DNA of 64,000 bases from Raineyella sp034933565 (GTDB lineage: Bacteria; Actinomycetota; Actinomycetes; Propionibacteriales; Propionibacteriaceae). The notes beneath the pieces are model-generated. The model was not told the DNA's origin and did not search any database. It saw only the letters and a program-made list of their open reading frames with translations. Below are positions 24,817-32,446 of the stretch, one piece after another. How positions within the stretch are numbered: the first letter of the stretch is position 1; each line of letters starts with the position of its first letter. Where the stretch lies: assembly GCF_034933565.1 (NCBI RefSeq), contig NZ_JAYFNG010000013.1, positions 36,218-100,217 of the forward strand. The letters run 5' to 3'. A program made the position numbers and the translations under genes.

Positions 24817-25376
24817 GTCACCAACGACCCCGTCAATGTCTTGACCTCGACGGGAATTTCGGCTGGGGCAGTGTCTGGAACGCCACCAAGAACTTCGTCA
24901 AAGACAACTGGCAAGGGATCCTGGTGGGTGTTGCGGTTGGCGCAGTTTGTGGAGCAACCATGGGGATCGATTGTGCAGTCGTCGCTGGTGCATTATTTGG
25001 GGCGGCTCTTGGTGGAGCTGTCTATGCCGTGAGCGTGCGGGGCAAAGTTACTTCGAGCGGGATGCTTCGGGCTATGACTGGTGGGGCAGTCAGTGGCGCC
25101 TTGACCCGATCTGGAATTGGAAGGGTCGGAGGCAGTCTCAGCCGCGCTGTAAACAGGAGATTCACTAAAAACGCTCTGGAAAAGGTTTCTGAAAGGGGCG
25201 GTTCGAGGGTGCATGCCTTAATTGCTCGACGTTTTGGGAGATATGAGGGCTTGAGGGTTGACGATAAGCGAAGGTGGTCATACGTACGTTCCACGCGGCA
25301 TACAACTTTTGCAATAAATAGTCAAAATAAGATAATCACCTATGTAAGGAAGGTGAAGAAGCGGTGGAGACTGTAG
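24817..25376 (+). pseudogene. Rhs-family C-terminal remnant with candidate toxin tip
   Basis: A fragment reading VTNDPVNV in one frame and DLDGNFGWGSVWNATKNF in the next joins into the hallmark end of an Rhs core (Y-x-x-DPVN-x-DLDGN) if one base is restored near 24843. The rest of the Rhs protein is missing. After the core comes a hydrophobic Gly/Ala segment (VGVAVGAVCGATMG..., two helices) and a basic tail of about 70 residues ending YVRKVKKRWRL. In Rhs proteins that variable tail is the toxin. The pattern RHTTFAINSQNKIITYVR loosely recalls BECR-fold RNase toxins; this is weak inference. GC falls sharply along the tail. Confidence 0.7.
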
Positions 25377-25390
25377 GCGGCTGCGTAAAG

Positions 25391-25645
25391 ATGGTGTCTG
25401 AAATCCTTTACAATGGGATATTGGGTGAGACTTGTCCGGAGTACCCCCGCGACGAGTATGATGGTGAGGCTCGCCTGCTTGTCGATGAAGTGCTCCGCCG
25501 AAGCGTCGCAGGCAGAGTTTCCACAATGGATATATCCGATATACTGGCCTCCATTTTCACAGATAGCTTTGATGTGAAATATGAGGCCTATGAATTCGAG
25601 GATCTGGCACGGTTGATCCATTTGGCTTTACATGCATGTACTTGA
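25391..25645 (+). CDS. Small acidic ORF, candidate immunity protein
   Basis: This 84-residue protein starts MVSEILYNG and is acidic (LVDEVLRRS, DISDILASIFTDSFDVKYE, EFEDLARLIHLALHACT). It is mostly helical by composition, with no known domain that I recognise. It starts 14 bases after the Rhs tip and shares its low GC, which is the usual position of a cognate immunity gene in polymorphic toxin loci. An in-frame GTG at 25364 overlaps the toxin stop and is an alternative start. The immunity role is inferred from position and charge only. Confidence 0.55.
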   Translation: MVSEILYNGILGETCPEYPRDEYDGEARLLVDEVLRRSVAGRVSTMDISDILASIFTDSFDVKYEAYEFEDLARLIHLALHACT

Positions 25646-25721
25646 CACCGCCGCGGCGCGCTGATGCGGATTTCACTCTTTATATGACGCCTGCCGGGGG
25701 ACGGAGACGGCTGATGTTGCG

Positions 25722-25841
25722 CAGTACATCAGGCCCGGCTACGGCCTGACCACCAGTGCGACCGGCTACGACGCTCAGGCGGGCAACGTCACGAGCACGA
25801 CGCAGTATGCGAATCCGGCGTACGGGCAGGTCACCAGCACC
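25722..25841 (+). pseudogene. Rhs/YD-repeat fragment
   Basis: About 40 codons read QYIRPGYGLTTSATGYD, then NVTSTTQYANPAYGQVTST. This is a typical segment from the repeat region of a large Rhs protein. It has no start and is cut off at 25842 by the left end of the IS3-type remnant. It is probably another leftover of the same or a sister Rhs gene. Confidence 0.75.
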
Positions 25842-26450
25842 TGAACCGTCCCGGGTTTGATGCCGCTTCCTTTCGAGTTGGAAGGATGGCGTTCTGCCGA
25901 AGAAGATTGATCCTGAGGTGCGTGAGCGGGCTGTGAGGCTGGTGCTGGAGCATCGGGCGGAGTATCCGTCGATGGCGAAGGTGATCGCGGCCGTCGCCTG
26001 TCAGGAGGGCGTGGGGGCGGAGTTGTTGCGGCGGTGGGTTGTGCAGGCCGAGATCGATGCGGAGGATGACCCCGGAGGGCTTGTACGGGCGTAAGAAGAT
26101 GACTGCGTTGATCCGCCGCACTACGATCGCCGACGCGTCCCGTGGCGCGGTGGACCGGGCGATGCGGGCCCTGGGACGTGTCCGGGATCCCCCGCGCCAA
26201 GGCGATCCGCACGGCCATCCGGCCAAAGATGGGATCCGTGCCGGGGATCTGCTGAATCGGGACTTCACTGCGCCGCGCCCGGATCACACCGGGGTGACCG
26301 ACTTCACCTACGTCCGCACGTGGGCGGGCTGGGTGTATGTCGCGTTCATCCTCGACGTGTACTCCCAACGCATCGTGGCCTGGCACGCCCACACCAGCAA
26401 ACACGTCGGCCTGGTCATGATCCCACTTCGGATGGCACTGTGGGGGCGCG
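25842..26450 (+). pseudogene. IS3-family element remnant (OrfA/OrfB pieces)
   Basis: The left end TGAACCGTCCCGGGTTTGA looks like an IS3 terminal repeat. An OrfA start follows with PKKIDPEVRERAVRLVLEHR, then frameshifts, and OrfB pieces: YGRKKMTALIRR, GIPRAKAIRTA and DHTGVTDFTYVRTWAGWVYV followed by FILDVYSQRIVAWHAH. The last is the first catalytic-Asp region of the DDE domain. The remaining OrfB is missing; the sequence switches to an IS30-like 3' end near 26445. Multiple frame changes mean it is inactive. Confidence 0.85.
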
Positions 26451-26550
26451 ACCGAAAACATCAACGGCCTACTGCGCCAGTACTTCCCCAAGGCACCGAC
26501 CTGTCCCGGTGGTCCGCCGACGACCTCGAAGCCGTCGCCCTGGCACTAAC

Positions 26551-28206
26551 CCCGGTCTTTCATGAGTGTCGGTGAGGCGAGGTCATGCGATGTCGTCGTC
26601 CCCGCCGGTGGTCGGTGTGGTGTGGGGGCATGGTGAAGGGCCGGCTGGCGCTGCCGGGCTGCGGTTCTCCGGGGTCCTCGTGTCGTGGTTGCTCGTGGTC
26701 AGGCAGATTGTGGGATCGCGCTGATCTTCGCGAACACGGCCACGACAGCGCCGGCCCATGGCCAGGTTTCCGGGATCCGTAGGTGGCGTCGTCGGGCGCC
26801 GTGAGTGAGTCGGGCCGGGACGTGCAGCAGCCGGTAGCGCAACGCTTTCGGCTCGCAGCCGGCCAGCGCGGCGGCCTCGCCGGTGAGAGCAAGCAGGCGG
26901 GTCCAGGCGATCAGGTCCGCAGCGATCTGGACCAGTACCAGCCAGGCCTGGTTGATACCGAACTCCCTGGACGGGAAGCGCCCCAGGCCGGAGTCCTTGG
27001 CATGACGGATCCGGTCCTCGACCCGGGCATGGGCGCGGTGACGCGCCTCCAGGAACGCGAGCTGACCGCTACCGGTGTTGGTGACGAACGCCTGGTAGCG
27101 CCACCCGTCATGGGTCTCGAACAACGACAGCTGCGCCCCCGGGTGCGGGCGCTCGCGGCGCACGATCACCCGCATCCGGTCCGGCCACCCCGACAGATCC
27201 AACAGTCCGGTCAGCTCGGCCACGTCCCCGCCCTCCCGGATGGCCCCGTCGGCATCCAGCGCCGACGACCACGCCTGGTCAGGCAGCAGGGTGATGGCGT
27301 CCTGGACCTGACCGGTGAGTGCGAACCCGACCGAGTACTCCAGCTGACGGCCGCGGACCTGTCCCTGGGCGGTGAGCCAGTCCAGCAGGGCGTGGGAGGC
27401 GCCGGCCCCGTCGGATCGCACCAGCAGTCGCTTGCGACGGGCGGCGGGGACCTGAGCGATCGCCTCGGTCAGCACCTCGATGTGGTCGACGGCAGTGTTC
27501 GAGCCGGCGTTGCCGGGACGCAGCTTGGCGGCGAGGAACTCGGTGGTGTTGTCGCACCAGACACCGATCGGATGGAACCCGAACGTCCGCTTGAACGTCG
27601 GCGCCGCCTGCTCCTTCTCGCTGTGAGCGATCACGACGGTCGCATCCACGTCCAACACCACCACCTCGCCCAGGTCGGCTCCCGCTACCCGGCTCGCCGG
27701 CACCCTCTCGAGCTGGGACCACACCTGGCGACGGACCCTGGCCCGAGCGGCCTGGATCTTCTTGCGCCGGCCCGCGGTGATCTCGTCCAGTGCCCGCCAC
27801 ACCGTCGCCGGTGAGGCCACCGGCCCCAGCACCCCGGACTGGTGACGCAGTACATCGATGTCAGCGATCGCCTCCCCGCCATCGGCCAGCATCACCGCCA
27901 CATCGGCCAGCACTCGGCCCCGGTCATGAACGGGCAGGAACGACCGCCTCGCCATCGCCATCGACAGGGCCCGGGTCAGACCGGTCCGGTCCGTCAACAG
28001 CCGTAGCGCGATGCTGCCCGCATGGGCCACCACGCCCACACCATCGCCGGAGACCGTCAGGCCGGTGGACCATCCAGTACCCTTCACCTACGGAGTGCCT
28101 TCCGCTGGGAGATCTTGAGTCGTCGCAAACCCAAGTTTCCCCTAGTGGACAGGCACTCCTCTGCATCTACCAGTCGGCGGACCCACCGTCCCATGAATGA
28201 TCCGGG
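26551..28206 (-). mobile_element. IS1380-like insertion sequence, complete
   Basis: The element is 1,656 bp with imperfect terminal inverted repeats: the left end CCCGGTCTTTCATGAG and the right end (complement) CCCGGATCATTCATGGG. It is flanked by a direct duplication CTAAC (26546-26550 and 28207-28211). It carries one intact transposase gene on the minus strand. Size, ends and 5-bp duplication fit the IS1380 family. The intact ORF and clean target duplication suggest a fairly recent insertion. Confidence 0.88.
26699..28087 (-). CDS. IS1380-family transposase
   Basis: This 462-residue DDE transposase has the family pattern: an N-terminal DNA-binding part (LLTDRTGLTRALSMAMARRS), first catalytic Asp in VVVLDVDATVVIAHSEKEQA, then TFGFHPIGVWCDNT, the second Asp in LLVRSDGAGASHALLDWL, and the C-terminal Glu region near ARVEDRIRHAKDSGLGRFPS. 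The GTG start at 28087 is the first in frame within the element. No frameshift or stop is seen, so it may be active. Its GC matches the chromosome rather than the AT-rich island pieces. Confidence 0.92.
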   Translation of the reverse strand: MKGTGWSTGLTVSGDGVGVVAHAGSIALRLLTDRTGLTRALSMAMARRSFLPVHDRGRVLADVAVMLADGGEAIADIDVLRHQSGVLGPVASPATVWRALDEITAGRRKKIQAARARVRRQVWSQLERVPASRVAGADLGEVVVLDVDATVVIAHSEKEQAAPTFKRTFGFHPIGVWCDNTTEFLAAKLRPGNAGSNTAVDHIEVLTEAIAQVPAARRKRLLVRSDGAGASHALLDWLTAQGQVRGRQLEYSVGFALTGQVQDAITLLPDQAWSSALDADGAIREGGDVAELTGLLDLSGWPDRMRVIVRRERPHPGAQLSLFETHDGWRYQAFVTNTGSGQLAFLEARHRAHARVEDRIRHAKDSGLGRFPSREFGINQAWLVLVQIAADLIAWTRLLALTGEAAALAGCEPKALRYRLLHVPARLTHGARRRHLRIPETWPWAGAVVAVFAKISAIPQSA

Positions 28207-28356
28207 CTAACAACAGACCCCGCAAGACCCTCGGCTGGAAAGCCCCGGCCGAGGTGTTCAACGAGCAGCTACGCTCACTTCAACAACCCCGTGTTGCACC
28301 GACCGGTTGAACTCGCCCGATGACCGCATGTCAGATTGATTTCAAGTAGGAGATAC

Positions 28357-28734
28357 ATGCTGGTGCAGCCTGTAGAAGATTACATCGAAACAAGAGGAAC
28401 AAATGTTCCCATAAAGGCATTGGGTAAAGAAAGGAAATATGAAGTCATCATAGAATCAAAGTCGATATTCGGCAGGACATCTTTCTGTATTATTGATGAC
28501 ATGTTCCCAAATTTTCCGATGGAGTGGCCTGGGAAACTCTTTCGAACTGTAGATCAAAGGAGGGACGGTTGGGCGACGAGCAGGCATGTTCCAGGCTTCT
28601 CCGGAACTGTTTCATGCAAAGTGGAACTACTGCGTATCCTGAAGAAGGACCGTGGATACTTTGAACATCTGGTGGACGGTGAAAGTGAAGCGGTTGCGAA
28701 GTTTAAGGAGATATTTCCGAATAAAATTGGCTGA
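28357..28734 (+). CDS. AT-rich orphan ORF, function unknown
   Basis: This 125-residue soluble protein begins MLVQPVEDYIETRG and includes YEVIIESKSIFGRTSFCIID, MFPNFPMEWPGKLFRTVD and VELLRILKKDRGYFEHLVDG. I recognise no family. The ATG has a good AGGAG five bases upstream. Base composition is far below the surrounding GC, with AAA, ATA and AAT codons, pointing to foreign origin. Its place downstream of Rhs and IS debris suggests a stranded immunity or cargo gene, but nothing in the sequence proves that. Confidence 0.6.
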   Translation: MLVQPVEDYIETRGTNVPIKALGKERKYEVIIESKSIFGRTSFCIIDDMFPNFPMEWPGKLFRTVDQRRDGWATSRHVPGFSGTVSCKVELLRILKKDRGYFEHLVDGESEAVAKFKEIFPNKIG

Positions 28735-28996
28735 TGATTGATGTGCTGGTGATTAATTCGGCCTTGATGTGGCGAATCTGTGGATCGTTGGGTGTGGCTT
28801 CCGGAGGGTGCGACGGATTCCTGGCGAGGTTGCGGCGCGAGTGACAGCCTCCTGTCGGGTTGTACTGGTCGAAGCGACCGTCCAGCGGTGGCGTTCTTTT
28901 TTTCGCCAGGCTTTCCGATGCACCGATCATCAGATATGGGTCAACCGAATGGGGTGCTCCTATGAGTGGCCCACTCATTTCAGAGGAAGTTGGAGA

Positions 28997-29629
28997 ATGC
29001 AGCAGAGACAGAACGGATCCGATCTGCGGGCGATTGCAGTTCCAGTGGCCCTTGCGGTCACAGGGATCGTCTTCGGAGCGCTCACCTCGGCGATCAACCA
29101 TGGTTTCGGCCCGGGCCAAGAATATGTATCGAAAGTCTTGGGGTCCGCTTGGTGCTGGCTGCTCGCAGCATATGCAGCCTGTCTGACCGGCCGGAATTTC
29201 CGGATGTCCGTTCGCCGCGGCCTGGCCTTCCTGATCCCCGCCATCCTCGCCTACGAGATCGGCGATCTCGTAGGCGGCTCTTACGACACGGCGCTTCCGG
29301 GGCTGCCTCGTCAGTTCGACCTGCTCAACTTCACCATCTGGACCGCCTACTACATCATCCTCAGCCTCATCACGGCGGTGGTGCTGTCTACGATCCTCGT
29401 CGCCACCCGATCGGGCGGCCTCGTCGGCTTCTTCGGCACCATCGTGGTGCCGGGCCTGGTCGCCTACCTCGCCCTGGACACCTACCGAGGGCTGATCGTC
29501 CAGCCCGGGTTCGACCCGATCGGCCAGGTCGTCAACCTGACCGCGGGCACAGTGGCGGCAGTGGTCACCGGCGCAGTGGGACTGATTGCCCTGATACGGT
29601 CCCTGACCCGGCGTGCCGGCATCAACTGA
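28997..29629 (+). CDS. Integral membrane protein, DUF6518-like
   Basis: This 210-residue protein has about six hydrophobic helices: AVPVALAVTGIVFGAL, AWCWLLAAYAACL, GLAFLIPAILAYEIGD, FTIWTAYYIILSLITAVVL, GFFGTIVVPGLVAYLAL and VAAVVTGAVGLIALI. The pattern VFGALTSAINHGFGPGQ ... GSAWCWLLAAYA resembles small actinobacterial DUF6518 membrane proteins as I recall them; the function is unknown. The ATG at 28997 follows TTGGAGA. The longer frame from 28769 starts in the AT-rich gap and lacks support. GC rises back to chromosomal level within this gene. The 262 bases upstream (28735-28996) contain no convincing gene. Confidence 0.7.
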   Translation: MQQRQNGSDLRAIAVPVALAVTGIVFGALTSAINHGFGPGQEYVSKVLGSAWCWLLAAYAACLTGRNFRMSVRRGLAFLIPAILAYEIGDLVGGSYDTALPGLPRQFDLLNFTIWTAYYIILSLITAVVLSTILVATRSGGLVGFFGTIVVPGLVAYLALDTYRGLIVQPGFDPIGQVVNLTAGTVAAVVTGAVGLIALIRSLTRRAGIN

Positions 29630-29761
29630 TCACGGCCAGGATCTCCAGGTCCCGGGGGCGCTCAGGTTCGCTCGTCGGCTCCGAGCGGGGAGCTCGCGTA
29701 CGCCCCCGGCGGCGCATCTCCTGAGACGGTGCGCCACCGGGGCAGCACCGAGGCAGAGGGG

Positions 29762-30961
29762 CTACTCCTGCCCGGCGGCGGTCCCGGCGTCAGCTTCGCC
29801 GGTCCAGGCGGCCGGGGCGTACGCGCAGGTCGGGTCGGAGGCGAGCGGGTCACCCAGCATCGCGTAGGCACGCGCCCGCGAGCCGCCGCAGATCCAGTTG
29901 AACTCGCACACCCCGCACTTGCCGGCGTATTCCGACGGCCTGCGCAGCGCCTGCATCATCGGCGCCTCGGCATAGATCTTGTGGAACGGCCGGTCGCGTA
30001 CGTTGCCGCAGTCGAACGGGAGGAAGCCGCTCGGGTACACGTCACCGATGTGGTCGATGAAGGCGAAGCCGTTGCCGGAGTTCACCCCGATGGCGGGGCG
30101 GGGCGGTCGGCGGTCACCGCCGGCGCCGAGCAGTTCGACGGTGCGCTCCATCAGCCGCGCGTGCAGCGGGCCGGTCGCCGGGAGCGGTAGGCCCGCCTCG
30201 AGCGCGTCGTCACGCTGGATGGCGACCCGCCGATAGGTCTGCCCCTCGGTGGTCTTGATCGCGATCCGGTCGGAGATGTCGTGCAGCCAGTGCATGACGT
30301 CCTCCATCTCCGCGGGGGAGAGACCCTCGAGGTCGGAGCCCCGCCCCATCGGCACCAGGAAGAGCAGGTACCACAGGTGCGCCCCCATGTCCATCACGGT
30401 CCGGACGATCTCGGGCAGTTCGTGCAGGTTGTTGCGGCAGATCGTCGTGTTCACCTGGAACCGGAAGCCGTGCCTGACCACCAGCTTCGCCGCCTCGACC
30501 GTCGCGTCGAAGGTGCCGTCGATGCCGCGGAACGCGTCGTGGGTCGCCGCGGTCGCGCCGTCCAGGGACAGCGAGAAGGCCTTGACCCCGGCCCGGCGGA
30601 CCGAAGCCAGCCGCTCGTCGGTCAGCAACGGCGTGACCGAGGGGGACAGGGCGATCGGCAGGCCGATGGAGGTGCCGTACGCGATGAGTTCCTCGAGATC
30701 GGGGCGTTCGAACGCGTCGCCACCCGACAGGATGACGATCGGTCGCGGCGTCCCGTAGGCGGCGAAATCGTCCAGCAACGCCTTGCCCTCGGCCGTCGTC
30801 AACTGGCGAGGATCGGGTCGGGGGAAGGCGTCCGCCCGGCAGTGCCGACAGGCGAGCTGGCAGGCCCGGGTCACCTCCCAGACCAGGACGTGGGGTCGCT
30901 CCCCGGCATCGTGGTGGAGCGTCCGGACGACGCCCGGATGTGCGGCCGTGTGCATCGACAT
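29762..30961 (-). CDS. Radical SAM/SPASM-domain protein
   Basis: This 399-residue protein has the SAM-binding cluster motif CxxxCxxC in ACQLACRHCRAD (residues 33-44), a GGDAF glycine-rich motif, and a C-terminal SPASM domain with cysteines in FDCGNVRD, GKCGVCEFNWICGG and DPTCAYA for auxiliary [4Fe-4S] clusters. It resembles the AhbD/TIGR04053 group. The substrate could be a peptide or a tetrapyrrole, but no precursor peptide or heme gene is adjacent. TACCGT lies six bases before the ATG, so the mRNA is probably leaderless. A second ATG two codons in is possible. Confidence 0.9.
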   Translation of the reverse strand: MSMHTAAHPGVVRTLHHDAGERPHVLVWEVTRACQLACRHCRADAFPRPDPRQLTTAEGKALLDDFAAYGTPRPIVILSGGDAFERPDLEELIAYGTSIGLPIALSPSVTPLLTDERLASVRRAGVKAFSLSLDGATAATHDAFRGIDGTFDATVEAAKLVVRHGFRFQVNTTICRNNLHELPEIVRTVMDMGAHLWYLLFLVPMGRGSDLEGLSPAEMEDVMHWLHDISDRIAIKTTEGQTYRRVAIQRDDALEAGLPLPATGPLHARLMERTVELLGAGGDRRPPRPAIGVNSGNGFAFIDHIGDVYPSGFLPFDCGNVRDRPFHKIYAEAPMMQALRRPSEYAGKCGVCEFNWICGGSRARAYAMLGDPLASDPTCAYAPAAWTGEADAGTAAGQE

Positions 30962-31021
30962 ACGACTACGGTACAGGTAGTACGTCGTCGACCGTCGATG
31001 CCGTCCGGGCCGGCGCGGGTG

Positions 31022-31510
31022 TCAGCCGTCCAGGTCGTGCAGCGGTTCGTGCGCGGCGGAGATCCGCTCCGGCACGTGCGGCTCGGGCCGGGGGATGGGC
31101 TTCATTCGGTGCGGGATCCGGTCCCGGGCGTAGGTGATGTCGGAGTAACCGTGCTCCAGTGGCCGGCCCTGGTCGTCCAGGGAAACCATCACGATCTTGT
31201 CGACGGTGATGATCGATTCGCGCGTCACCATGTTGCGGACGTTGCAGCGCAGCGTCAGGGAGGTCCGCCCGAACTTCACCGGGAAGATCCCCAGCTCGAT
31301 GATGTCGCCCTGCCACGCCGACGACACGAAGTTGATCTCGGACATGTACTTGGTCACGACGCGCTCATTGCCCAGCTGGACGATCGAGTAGAGCGCCACC
31401 TGCTCGTCGATCCAGGAGAGCAGATGCCCCCCGAAGAGCGTCCCGTTCGCATTCAGATTCTCGGGTCGCACCCACAGTCGGGAGTGATAACGCATCCGCG
31501 GCTCGTCCAT
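31022..31510 (-). CDS. Acyl-CoA thioesterase (hotdog fold)
   Basis: This 162-residue protein has the YciA/BFIT-type pattern: NANGTLFGGHLLSWIDEQVAL with the catalytic Asp near residue 36, then VTKYMSEINFVSSAWQGDIIELG and SLTLRCNVRN. It hydrolyses acyl-CoA thioesters; chain-length preference is not predictable. The C-terminal 30 residues (HRMKPIPRPEPHVPERISAA) extend beyond the fold. TAGACT sits seven bases before the ATG, a leaderless start. Confidence 0.88.
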   Translation of the reverse strand: MDEPRMRYHSRLWVRPENLNANGTLFGGHLLSWIDEQVALYSIVQLGNERVVTKYMSEINFVSSAWQGDIIELGIFPVKFGRTSLTLRCNVRNMVTRESIITVDKIVMVSLDDQGRPLEHGYSDITYARDRIPHRMKPIPRPEPHVPERISAAHEPLHDLDG

Positions 31511-31615
31511 GACCCACAGTCTAGGGACGCGCCGACCGGCTCACCTCCGGTGGACCATCCCCCTGCAGGGCGCCACGCCGTGTCAGCCCACGCCGGGTCA
31601 GGCTGTGCGGCCGGG

Positions 31616-32446
31616 TCAGGCGTCGCGGCCGGACCCCGGGAACCACTGCAGGATCGTCCGGCCCACCCCGTCGTCGGCGCACGGGTGCGCGACCGCCCGG
31701 CCGACCTCGGCGAGCAACGGATGGCGCGGCGGCATCACGTACGCCCGGCCGGCCCAGCTGAGCATCGCCAGGTCGTTCGGCATGTCACCGAACGCCGCCA
31801 CCTCCTCGGCGCCGATCCCCAGGGAAGCGCAGTAGCGGGCCAGCATCGCGGCCTTGTCCACGCCGCGGGCGCCGACCTCCACCAGCACTCGGTCGCCGGC
31901 CGCCACCCCGGCGGTGGACCAGGTCAGGCTCAGCTCGTCGGCGGCGACCTCACGCAGTGCGGTGAGCAGGTCATCCAGCGGCGTGCGGTAGCTCTGCACC
32001 AGCACCTTCAGCACCGGGCCCCCGGCGAGCAGGAGGTCCTCCAACGGGGCACACCGATAGCCCGGCGCATCGGGCGGGGAGTCCAGGTAGCCCGGCTCGT
32101 AGCCGAACGAGTCGGCCCACTGCAGCCCCAGCGTCGCCCCCGGCAGCACCTCACGGACATGGGTACCCAGCGCCGAGATCAGCTCGGGGGCGATGTCGAC
32201 CAGCTCGGTGATCTCACCGGTCGCCGCGTCGTAGCGGATCGCCCCGTTGCAGCCGATCACCGGGGCACTCGGCAGCTGCAGGTCGACGATCGGCTGCATC
32301 CAGGTCGGCGGGCGGCCGGTCGCGAACACGACGTGGACGCCCTCGTCGAGGGCTGTCCGGACGGCGCGGGCGTTGAGCGCCGAGACCTCGCCGCGCGGGT
32401 GCAGGAAGGTGCCGTCGAGGTCGGTCGCGATGAGCCGGGGGATCAC
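31616..32446 (-). CDS. Cof-type HAD phosphatase
   Basis: This 276-residue protein has HAD motif I in LIATDLDGTFLHP (residues 5-17), motif II VVFATGRPP, a Lys motif in GVDKAAMLARY, and motif IV in AAFGDMPNDLAMLSWAG. The large C2B cap (residues 85-185) is typical of sugar-phosphate or flavin-type Cof phosphatases. The GTG start at 32446 overlaps the stop of the upstream Ser/Pro-tailed gene (GTGA), which indicates coupling. The longer frame upstream only shadows that gene. Confidence 0.88.
   Translation of the reverse strand: MIPRLIATDLDGTFLHPRGEVSALNARAVRTALDEGVHVVFATGRPPTWMQPIVDLQLPSAPVIGCNGAIRYDAATGEITELVDIAPELISALGTHVREVLPGATLGLQWADSFGYEPGYLDSPPDAPGYRCAPLEDLLLAGGPVLKVLVQSYRTPLDDLLTALREVAADELSLTWSTAGVAAGDRVLVEVGARGVDKAAMLARYCASLGIGAEEVAAFGDMPNDLAMLSWAGRAYVMPPRHPLLAEVGRAVAHPCADDGVGRTILQWFPGSGRDA

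Larger units (their letters stand above)
26445..28310 (+). pseudogene. IS30-family transposase 3' end, split by an IS1380-like insertion
   Basis: Two separated pieces match the end of an IS30 transposase: ATENINGLLRQYFPK and GTDLSRWSADDLEAVALAL at 26446-26545, and NNRPRKTLGWKAPAEVF to a stop at 28212-28310. The 1,656-bp IS1380-like element lies between them, flanked by the duplicated CTAAC. Even after excision the frames do not join cleanly, and the first piece itself shifts frame, so the copy was already decayed before the insertion. Its 5' part is absent, replaced by the IS3 remnant. Confidence 0.8.

Noticed and set aside
24703..25032. 109-codon ORF over the Rhs tip
   Set aside because: Only the VTNDPVN stretch is Rhs-like; the rest runs out of frame with the DLDGN segment, so it is part of the pseudogene.
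26039..26575. 178-codon transposase-like ORF
   Set aside because: It is a chance fusion of IS3 and IS30 remnants ending inside the IS1380-like element, not a gene.
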